From Romboutsia sp. CE17 (GTDB taxonomy: Bacteria > Bacillota > Clostridia > Peptostreptococcales > Peptostreptococcaceae), in NCBI RefSeq assembly GCF_012317385.1, contig NZ_CP051144.1:620001-684000 (forward strand): 64,000 bases of DNA, in the 5' to 3' direction. Below the pieces are notes generated by a model. It was not told the origin of the DNA, did not search any database, and was given only the letters and a program-made list of their open reading frames with translations. Below, one piece after another: positions 57,516-64,000 of this stretch. The stretch's first letter is position 1; each line of letters opens with the position of its first letter. Made by a program: the position numbers and the translations under genes.

Positions 57516-59581
57516 TGAATAATTATCTTTTATTTGAAGTAGGGGTGGAAGAATTACCATCGAGATTTGTTAGTAGTACTTTAGAACAAATAAAAAGTAA
57601 TTTAACAAAATTATTTAATGAAAATAGAATAATTTTTGATGATATAGAAACATATGGAACACCAAGAAGATTAGCATTTATAGTAAAAGGTATAAGCGAA
57701 AAGCAAAGTAATTTAGAAGAAGAAGTAAAAGGTCCATCTAAGAAGATTGCAGTAGATGCAGATGGAAACTTTACAAAACCAGCTTTAGGATTTATAAAAA
57801 GTAAAGGTTTAAAAGAAGAAGACGTATACTTTAAGCAAGTAGGAAAAGATGAATATATATTTGGTACTATAAAGCAAGAAGGTATAGAAACTAGTGAGGT
57901 TCTAAAAGTTGTATTACCAGAAGCTATAAAAAGTGTAACATTCCCTAAAGCAATGCGTTGGGGCGGAAAAAATATGAGGTTTGCTAGACCTATAAGATGG
58001 ATGGTTACTTTATTAAATGATGAAGTGCTTGAAATTAACTTAGAAGGTATAATATCGTCAAATGTTACTAAGGGACACAGATTCTTAGGAGAAAAAGAAT
58101 TTGAAGTAAATTCTTTAGAAGATTACTATGCTAAGTTAGAAGAAAACTATGTAATTTTAGACCAAAATAAAAGAAAAGAACTTATAAAAGATCAGTGTAT
58201 AGAAGTTGCTAAATATTTAGGTGGAGAAGTTGAGTTTGATGAAGATTTATTAGAAGAGATAACTCACTTAGTAGAATATCCAACTGCATTTTATGGTGAG
58301 TTTGACAAAGCCTATGCAAATCTTCCAAAAGAAGTTGTTACAACTCCTATGAAAGAACATCAGAGATATTTCCCAGTTGTAAAAGATGGTAAATTATTAC
58401 CAAACTTTATAGCAGTTAGAAACGGAAATGATTACAAAATAGAAGTAGTTAAAGCTGGTAATGAGAAAGTTTTAGTTGCAAGACTTGAAGATGCTTTATT
58501 CTTCTATAATGAAGATACTAAGAAAAATTTAGAAAGTTACGTAGAGAAATTAAAAACTGTTGTATTCCAAGCTAAACTAGGAACAGTTTATGATAAGAGT
58601 TTAAGAATAGAAAAATTAAGTGCAGATATATTAGAAGCACTAAATTTAAATGATATAAAAGAGGATACATTAAGAGCTGCCAAATTATGTAAGGCAGATT
58701 TAGTTACTAACATGGTATTTGAATTTACTGAGTTACAAGGTATAATGGGGAGAGAATATGCTAAGGTTGGTGGAGAAAATGAAGTTGTAAGCGAAGCTAT
58801 ATTCGAACATTATCTACCAAGATTTGCAGGAGATATGCTTCCTGAAACTAAGTCAGGTATGGCATTATCTATAGCAGATAAGCTAGACTCAATTGCTGGA
58901 TTTTTTGCAATTGGAATTCAACCAACAGGATCTCAAGATCCATATGCATTAAGACGTCAAGCTTTAGGTGTATTAAGTATATTAATGGACAAGAAGTTAG
59001 ATGTAAACTTAAAAGATCTGGTTAAGTATGCGCTAGATAATTATAGTAACTTAGAGTTTAATAAAGAAGAAGTATGCGCTCAAATAATGGAATTCTTTAG
59101 AGAAAGAATCAAAAATCTATTTAGGGATTTAGGTATAAGATATGACGTTATAGAAGCTGTATTAAACTCAGAAATAAATGATATACATGATATGCATACT
59201 AGAGCAGTTGAATTAAATAAATGGCTATCAACTGAAGGTCTAGTTGAAATGTTAACTGCATTTAATAGGGTATCTACATTAGCACAAAAAGCAAATTCGT
59301 CAGAAATTAATGAAAATTTATTAAAAGAAGATGCTGAAAAAGAATTATATAATGGATTTAAGGGAATTAAAGTAACAGTAGAAGAATTATTGAAAGATAA
59401 AAAGTATAGTGAAGCTTTAGATGCATTTGCATCACTAAGACCATTAGTTGATAATATGTTTGATAATGTTATGGTAATGGACAAAGATGAGGCTATAAAA
59501 GAGAATAGATTAGCTTTATTAAAGCAAATCTGCGATACAATGCTTTCTATATGTGACTTATCTAAGATAGTTTATAAATAA
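57515..59581 (+). CDS. glyS: Glycyl-tRNA synthetase, beta subunit
   Basis: tRNA-recognition subunit of GlyRS. It has 688 residues, the full length. It starts with LLFEVGVEELPSRFV, contains YGTPRRLA, FPKAMRWG, FARPIRWMV, TPMKEHQRYFPV and DPYALRRQALG, and has an HD-like and C-terminal anticodon-binding region. It follows glyQ with a one-base overlap and is closed by the terminator at 59613. Confidence 0.97.
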   Translation: MNNYLLFEVGVEELPSRFVSSTLEQIKSNLTKLFNENRIIFDDIETYGTPRRLAFIVKGISEKQSNLEEEVKGPSKKIAVDADGNFTKPALGFIKSKGLKEEDVYFKQVGKDEYIFGTIKQEGIETSEVLKVVLPEAIKSVTFPKAMRWGGKNMRFARPIRWMVTLLNDEVLEINLEGIISSNVTKGHRFLGEKEFEVNSLEDYYAKLEENYVILDQNKRKELIKDQCIEVAKYLGGEVEFDEDLLEEITHLVEYPTAFYGEFDKAYANLPKEVVTTPMKEHQRYFPVVKDGKLLPNFIAVRNGNDYKIEVVKAGNEKVLVARLEDALFFYNEDTKKNLESYVEKLKTVVFQAKLGTVYDKSLRIEKLSADILEALNLNDIKEDTLRAAKLCKADLVTNMVFEFTELQGIMGREYAKVGGENEVVSEAIFEHYLPRFAGDMLPETKSGMALSIADKLDSIAGFFAIGIQPTGSQDPYALRRQALGVLSILMDKKLDVNLKDLVKYALDNYSNLEFNKEEVCAQIMEFFRERIKNLFRDLGIRYDVIEAVLNSEINDIHDMHTRAVELNKWLSTEGLVEMLTAFNRVSTLAQKANSSEINENLLKEDAEKELYNGFKGIKVTVEELLKDKKYSEALDAFASLRPLVDNMFDNVMVMDKDEAIKENRLALLKQICDTMLSICDLSKIVYK

Positions 59582-59612
59582 TGAGAATAAATACATGTAG
59601 ATAATAAATACT

Positions 59613-59690
59613 AAAATAAGGGGTGGAATCAAAGTATATAGTAAGGTGAATTAACTTTTTTATATACGAAGGATTTTATCCCTTATTTTT
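59613..59690 (+). terminator. Intrinsic terminator after glyS, with branched inner stems
   Basis: Outer stem aaaataaggg/cccttatttt, then gaatc/ggatt and gtatata/tatatac inner pairs, ending in five T. It is unusually long (78 bases). Confidence 0.8.
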
Positions 59691-59937
59691 ATAATTTATA
59701 ATAAAATAATGTGACATAAATTGTAAAAATATACACTATAATGTTAAAATAAGAACATAACTATAAATTTCATTTTATTAATTATTAATTATCTATCATA
59801 AATATATTTATAATGAATTATATATGGCAAAATGTATTATAATTAAAACAAAAAAATTTACGGCATGATATATAGAGATATACAATGTATTATAGAATGG
59901 ATTTTCAAGAAAAAAGTATATTATATTAAGAAGGAAG
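59691..59937 (+). other. AT-rich intergenic region before the CBS regulator
   Basis: About 250 bases with no supported gene. Several tataat-like sequences occur (for example in gtattataatt near 59833), but no promoter can be chosen among them. The glyS terminator lies upstream and the SD aaggaagg at its right edge. Confidence 0.4.
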
Positions 59938-60573
59938 GTGATTATTATTCAACTTAATCAAAGACAGTTAAAGATAATCGATATCGTCAAAGAAAATGAA
60001 CCTATAACTAGTGAAAGTATTGCTGCAAGTTTGAATGTGACACGTGCTACACTAAGATCAGATTTAGCAATATTAACTATGACTGGAATATTAGATGCAA
60101 GACCTAAGGTGGGATATTTTTACTCAGGTGTAAGTGATTTAAATTTAGTTGGTAATGGTATAAAAGATAAAAAGGCAGAAGATATAATGAGTATGCCAGT
60201 AATAGTAAAGCAAGATATAAGTATATATGATGTAATAGTTAACATGTTCTTATCTGATGTAGGGAGTATATTTATAACTGATGATAACGAAAATTTATGT
60301 GGAGTAGTTTCTAGAAAAGATTTATTAAAAGCAACTATAGGTGGATCTGATATAAATAGGATTCCTATAGGTATGATAATGACTAGAACTCCAAATGTAA
60401 TCACAGCTAATAGAGATGAAGATATTTTATTAGTTATAAAGAAAATCATAGAGCATGAAGTTGATTCATTACCAGTAGTTGAAAATAACGAAGATGGAAT
60501 GAAGTTGAGAGTAGTTGGAAGAATCTCAAAGACAAGTATAACAAAGTTATTTTTAGAGATGCTTGACAACTAA
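59938..60573 (+). CDS. CcpN-like HTH/CBS-domain transcriptional regulator
   Basis: 211-residue regulator: N-terminal HTH (about 3-55) with PITSESIAASLNVTRATLRSDLAILTMTG and ARPKVGYFYSG, and two CBS domains (about 70-205). B. subtilis CcpN (YqzB) has the same layout and sits next to yqfL, the gene type found here 11 bases downstream. CcpN represses gluconeogenic genes; the target here is inferred to involve pyruvate/PEP metabolism. The GTG start overlaps the SD aaggaaggtg; one of the following ATT codons (59941-59947) could be the real start and fits the SD better. Confidence 0.88.
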   Translation: MIIIQLNQRQLKIIDIVKENEPITSESIAASLNVTRATLRSDLAILTMTGILDARPKVGYFYSGVSDLNLVGNGIKDKKAEDIMSMPVIVKQDISIYDVIVNMFLSDVGSIFITDDNENLCGVVSRKDLLKATIGGSDINRIPIGMIMTRTPNVITANRDEDILLVIKKIIEHEVDSLPVVENNEDGMKLRVVGRISKTSITKLFLEMLDN

Positions 60574-60584
60574 GGAGGGAATAT

Positions 60585-61424
60585 ATGGAAAATTTAATTA
60601 TATACGTAATATCAGATTCTGTAGGTGAAACAGCTCAGCAAGTTGCTAAAGCTGCAATCTCTCAATTCATGATAAATGATAATTATGAAATAAGAAGATT
60701 TCCCTATGTAGTAGATAAAAAATTCTTAATTGAGATATTAAATAGTGGAAAAAATGAAAATGCTATAATTATATATACTTTAGTAGATGAATCTCTATCA
60801 ACATTGACTAGAGAATATTGTTTAACAGAAGGTCTTAGTAATATAGATCTAATGTCTCCAATTTTAACTGAAATAGCTAAAAAGACTGATAAGAAGCCTA
60901 AAAGGGAGCCTGGTATTATAAGAAAGCTAGATGAATCTTACTTTAAGAGAGTTGAAGCTATAGAATTTGCAGTAAAATATGACGATGGTAAAGATCCTAG
61001 AGGGGTTTTAAAATCAGACATAGTTTTAGTTGGTATATCAAGAACATCTAAGACTCCTCTTAGTATGTATTTAGCAAATAAGAATATAAAGGTTGCAAAT
61101 GTTCCATTAGTTCCAGAAATACCATTACCAAAAGAACTAGATGATATAAATCCTAATAAGATAATAGGTCTTACAAATACACCAGAAAAGCTAAATAAAA
61201 TAAGACAAGAAAGATTAAAAGTATTAGGTTTATCTAGTAATGCAAATTATGCAAACATAGAAAGAATATTACAAGAATTAGAGTACTCAGATACTATAAT
61301 GAAAAGGTTAGGTTGTCCAGTAATTGATGTATCAAATAAGGCTATAGAAGAGACTGCTGGAATAATATTAGACCTTATAAAAGAAAATGGAATAAATACA
61401 GTAAAAGTCAAAGATAAAAAATAA
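60585..61424 (+). CDS. ppsR: Pyruvate, phosphate dikinase regulatory protein (kinase/phosphorylase, DUF299)
   Basis: Bifunctional protein that phosphorylates, using ADP, and dephosphorylates pyruvate phosphate dikinase, switching it off and on. It has 279 residues. Family segments are VISDSVGETAQQVAKAA at the N terminus, AVKYDDGKDPRG, the P-loop-like GISRTSKTPLSMYLA and GLTNTPEKLNKIRQERL. The SD aaggagg precedes ATG. With the CcpN-like regulator gene it forms a two-gene unit ending at the terminator at 61447. The dikinase itself is not in the window. Confidence 0.94.
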   Translation: MENLIIYVISDSVGETAQQVAKAAISQFMINDNYEIRRFPYVVDKKFLIEILNSGKNENAIIIYTLVDESLSTLTREYCLTEGLSNIDLMSPILTEIAKKTDKKPKREPGIIRKLDESYFKRVEAIEFAVKYDDGKDPRGVLKSDIVLVGISRTSKTPLSMYLANKNIKVANVPLVPEIPLPKELDDINPNKIIGLTNTPEKLNKIRQERLKVLGLSSNANYANIERILQELEYSDTIMKRLGCPVIDVSNKAIEETAGIILDLIKENGINTVKVKDKK

Positions 61425-61446
61425 AATTAAAATATTTAATATAGAG

Positions 61447-61514
61447 ACTCCTTTATATTCTGTAAATGAAACTTATTTGTTTAATTTGCATAGATTAATA
61501 AAGGAGTATTTTTA
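61447..61514 (+). terminator. Intrinsic terminator after the PPDK regulator gene
   Basis: Stem actcctttat (61447-61456) with ataaaggagt (61498-61507), a 41-base loop and atttttatt after it. The large loop makes it less certain. Confidence 0.6.
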
Positions 61515-61531
61515 TTATGGGGGGATAATCT

Positions 61532-61783
61532 ATGGTCAAATGTCCGAGATGTGGAAAAGAAGTATCATCAAGACCTGGTACAATTTGTCCAAGATGTGGG
61601 CTTAATGTTTCTGAGGTTAATGCGAAGATAAGATGTCCAGAACAAAACTGTAGAGCTTTAGTTTCTAAAAAATTAGAGTATTGTCCAAAGTGTGGATGCA
61701 AATTAAGAGGATATAAGTTTAATGAATTAATGAGGATGGCTAGAAATAAGATTGACGAGGTATTATATGATGATAAAGAATAG
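61532..61783 (+). CDS. Double zinc-ribbon protein
   Basis: 83-residue protein with three CxxC pairs and a related Cys spacing (CPRCGKE, CPRCGLN, CPEQNC, CPKCGCK), forming two zinc ribbons, and a short helical tail (FNELMRMARNKIDEVLYDD). The function is unknown; such proteins often bind nucleic acid or partners. The SD is a run of G about eight bases before ATG. Its last codons form the 5' arm of the terminator shared with the convergent topB. Confidence 0.75.
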   Translation: MVKCPRCGKEVSSRPGTICPRCGLNVSEVNAKIRCPEQNCRALVSKKLEYCPKCGCKLRGYKFNELMRMARNKIDEVLYDDKE

Positions 61784-61812
61784 GGTGATTTAAAATCCCT
61801 ATTCTTTATTTT
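61773..61812. terminator. Terminator between convergent zinc-ribbon and topB genes
   Basis: Stem ataaagaataggg (61773-61785) with ccctattctttat (61797-61809) and an 11-base loop. The 5' arm is inside the zinc-ribbon coding end, and topB ends three bases beyond. Confidence 0.85.
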
Positions 61813-61814
61813 AA

Positions 61815-64000
61815 TTATTTAGATGATTTGGACTCTATTTCCATAGTCCATCCCCAGTAACCATTATCTTTTTTATTATATTTTAATATAGCATCAAATT
61901 TAGTTCCTTTTTTTGAAGTTAATGACTTAACTTTAGCTTGTCCATTTTTTAATATGCTTTTAACCATTGTCTTATTAGGTTTTTTATTATAGTATTCTAG
62001 ATATTTATCATTTTTCCAAATACCAAACTTACAATTGATATAGTTTGAACATAAATATCCTTTTTCTGATTCGATGACATCATTTTGACATACAGGACAT
62101 TTACCTAAAGAATCATTTTTAGTGGATTTTTTCTTAGAACTATTTTCATCAGATGAATTTTTTGAATTAGATTTCCTTGATGCAACAGCTGATTCTTTAA
62201 CATATTTTTTTGTTTTAGCATTATAAGTATAATTTTCAGTATTTATATTCTTTTTATCATCATGTTTTATTAAATTAACATTTTGATATATAAATTTCAT
62301 TATGTTTGTTAGATATTCTTTTCTAGTAAATTGTCCTTTTTGTATATCGCTTAAGCTTCTTTCTAGCTTACCAGTATAGTCAACATCAAATAGATCTTTA
62401 ACTGGGAATATTTCAACTAAGTTTTTTCCTAAATCAGTTATGGAATATGATTTTCCTTTTTTCTTAACATATCCAACTTGTCCGACTTTTTTCAAAACAT
62501 CAGCACGAGTAGCAGATGTTCCAATTGAATACCCAGATAGAACTGTTGTATCATCTTCTGATACATTCTTTCCACAATTTTTCATTGCTTTAAGTAAAGT
62601 ATCCTCAGTATATGGCTTAGGAGGAGTTGTTTGTTTAGTCAATGTTTTTATATCTAAGATGTCTACAACTTCTAGTTTATTTACTAGAGGAAGTAAGTCG
62701 TCTTTTTCTTCTTTATTGTACACCTCTAAATATCCCTTTACTTTTAAAACTTTTCCCTTTGTCAAAAATAAGTTTTTATCGACTTCTGTTTTAATTTCTG
62801 TATTTTCATATTCAGCAGGAGGCATAAAGTTTGCAATAAATCTATCTTTTATAGCGTTATAAACAATCTGTTCATCTGGTGTTAAGTTAGTAGGAACTAT
62901 ATAAGTTGGTATTATTGCACTATGGCTGTCGACTTTAGAAGAGTCAAATATTCTTTTACTTTTAGTAAATACTATTTTACTTTCATAAGGAAGACCAGCT
63001 TTTATTTTATCTAATGTTTGAGAAACTTTATTAACCAAACTTTCTTCTAAATAAATAGAATCAGTTCTAGGATAAGTTATATATCCTCCCTTACCTTTTC
63101 CCTCATAAAGAGACTGACATACGTTTAAAACCTTATCTGAAGTGAAATTTGAGTACTTCGAAGTAATAAATCCTTGAAGAGATGTTAAACTAAATAGTTT
63201 AGGTGCATACTCTTTAGAAGTAGATACTTTTTTATCTATTATAGTTCCAGTATTTGATGATATACTAGAAATAATTTTATTAGCTTCATCTATAGTATCA
63301 AATTTACTTTCTTTACCTTTTATTAGTTTTCCTTTATATTCTCCATTAGAACTTTTAAAATTACCTTCTATTTCAAAATAATTCTTAGGTATAAAATTTG
63401 TTATTTCCATATCCCTATCATAAACTAGTTTTACTGTTGGAAGTATTACACGACCTATATTTAGTAATTTACCATTGCCATATTTTAAAGTTGCAACAGA
63501 AGTAAAGTTAATTCCTATTAACCAATCTGTAATCAATCTAGTATAACCTGCTGCTTGTAAATTTATCATATCAGAGTTATCTTTTAAGTTATTTAGACCT
63601 CTTGTTATGTCTTCTGGAGTCCATTCATTTACTAGAATTCTTTTAACAGGTTTTTTATTCTTTGCCAATAAAAAAATTAAAAAAGAAATTAATTCACCTT
63701 CTCTATCATTATCTGTAGCGTTTATTACATACTCTATATCATCTCTATGTAAAAGTCTTTTTACAGTATCAAATTGCTTTTTCTTTGAGCTATCGACTTT
63801 AAATTTGAATTTATCACTAGGTATAAATGGAAAATTATCCATTTTCCAAGATCCTGAGTATTTATCTTTATCATAGTCTTTCATATCAAATAAGGAAACT
63901 AGATGACCAACGGCATAAGTAACTATGTAATCATTTCCTTCAAAGTAACCATCATGCCTAGTTCTTGCGCCTAAAAAGGTAGCTATAGTTTTAGCAACAG
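61815..64000 (-). CDS. topB: DNA topoisomerase III, start beyond the right edge
   Basis: Type IA topoisomerase that decatenates and relaxes DNA. The frame stays open to base 64000, giving about 728 residues, with only the first residues missing. Near the edge are VAKTIATFLGARTR and the conserved IVTYAVGHLVSL; an ATG at 63884 is internal. TOPRIM acidic residues are in NATDNDREGEL, the active-site Tyr is in GGYITYPRTDS, and the C-terminal part has a zinc ribbon (CPVCQND, CSNYINCKFGIW). The Ser/Lys-rich linker near the C terminus is low complexity. It is convergent with the zinc-ribbon gene. Confidence 0.95.
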   Translation of the reverse strand, partial: VAKTIATFLGARTRHDGYFEGNDYIVTYAVGHLVSLFDMKDYDKDKYSGSWKMDNFPFIPSDKFKFKVDSSKKKQFDTVKRLLHRDDIEYVINATDNDREGELISFLIFLLAKNKKPVKRILVNEWTPEDITRGLNNLKDNSDMINLQAAGYTRLITDWLIGINFTSVATLKYGNGKLLNIGRVILPTVKLVYDRDMEITNFIPKNYFEIEGNFKSSNGEYKGKLIKGKESKFDTIDEANKIISSISSNTGTIIDKKVSTSKEYAPKLFSLTSLQGFITSKYSNFTSDKVLNVCQSLYEGKGKGGYITYPRTDSIYLEESLVNKVSQTLDKIKAGLPYESKIVFTKSKRIFDSSKVDSHSAIIPTYIVPTNLTPDEQIVYNAIKDRFIANFMPPAEYENTEIKTEVDKNLFLTKGKVLKVKGYLEVYNKEEKDDLLPLVNKLEVVDILDIKTLTKQTTPPKPYTEDTLLKAMKNCGKNVSEDDTTVLSGYSIGTSATRADVLKKVGQVGYVKKKGKSYSITDLGKNLVEIFPVKDLFDVDYTGKLERSLSDIQKGQFTRKEYLTNIMKFIYQNVNLIKHDDKKNINTENYTYNAKTKKYVKESAVASRKSNSKNSSDENSSKKKSTKNDSLGKCPVCQNDVIESEKGYLCSNYINCKFGIWKNDKYLEYYNKKPNKTMVKSILKNGQAKVKSLTSKKGTKFDAILKYNKKDNGYWGWTMEIESKSSK

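Noticed and set aside
60120-60569. 149-residue minus-strand open frame inside the CBS regulator gene
   Set aside because: Shadow frame opposite a conserved gene, with no SD or recognisable domain.

Overview
This window is a stretch of chromosome from a low-GC, spore-forming, anaerobic Firmicute. The AT-rich codon use, the sporulation genes (gpr, spoIIP, yqfC, yqfD), the selenocysteine machinery and the gene order (selD-selA-selB, then two sensor kinases; lepA, hemW, hrcA-grpE-dnaK-dnaJ; yqfC-yqfD-phoH-ybeY-dgkA-era; glyQ-glyS) all point to the Peptostreptococcaceae, close to Clostridioides, Paraclostridium or Romboutsia. The species cannot be fixed by eye. Genes are densely packed, mostly on the + strand, and nearly every transcription unit ends in a clear intrinsic terminator. 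I see no insertion sequence, prophage, CRISPR array or rRNA operon.

Layout. 1-6.4 kb: 3' part of leuS, then an amino-acid deamination block (threonine ammonia-lyase, RidA, the two subunits of iron-sulfur serine dehydratase) and a HAD phosphatase. 6.4-8.8 kb: a small Cys-rich protein and a D,D-carboxypeptidase on the minus strand, then a ComEA-like protein. 8.8-13.3 kb: selD (with its own in-frame UGA Sec codon), selA and selB. 13.4-18.9 kb: two tandem orphan hybrid-free PAS histidine kinases. 18.9-22.5 kb: divergent apbE and NusG-domain-II genes, ung, a G5/3D cell-wall protein and tRNA-Sec (selC), which completes the Sec decoding set. 22.5-28.7 kb: an unknown secreted protein, tcdA, a lipoprotein with the ComEC-type metallo-beta-lactamase domain, two GNAT-fold proteins and a ComEC membrane channel that lacks that domain. 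28.7-34.5 kb: holA, rpsT, gpr, spoIIP, a small membrane protein, lepA. 34.7-42.4 kb: amino-acid permease, hemW, then the CIRCE-controlled hrcA-grpE-dnaK-dnaJ heat-shock cluster. 42.5-48.4 kb: prmA, rsmE, mtaB, a HIT hydrolase, rpsU, yqeY, tspO and an unknown protein. 48.5-59.6 kb: yqfC, yqfD, phoH, ybeY, a DgkA-PAP2 fusion, era, mgtE, a tiny yqzL, recO, a UBA-like protein, glyQ, glyS. 59.9-64 kb: a CcpN-like CBS regulator, the PPDK regulatory protein, a zinc-ribbon protein and topB (its start lies beyond the right edge).

The genes are mainly core housekeeping. The most notable points are: selD read through UGA with a matching SECIS hairpin, SelB with Asn in place of the guanine-specifying Asp, a histidine kinase with Asn in place of the G1-box Asp, a tRNA-Sec with mismatches in two stems, ComEC split into two separate genes, a terminator hairpin that contains the ribosome binding site of yqzL, and a possible attenuator ahead of the threonine ammonia-lyase gene. 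Several start codons were moved downstream of the longest open frame because the Shine-Dalgarno sequence (SD) fits the later codon.
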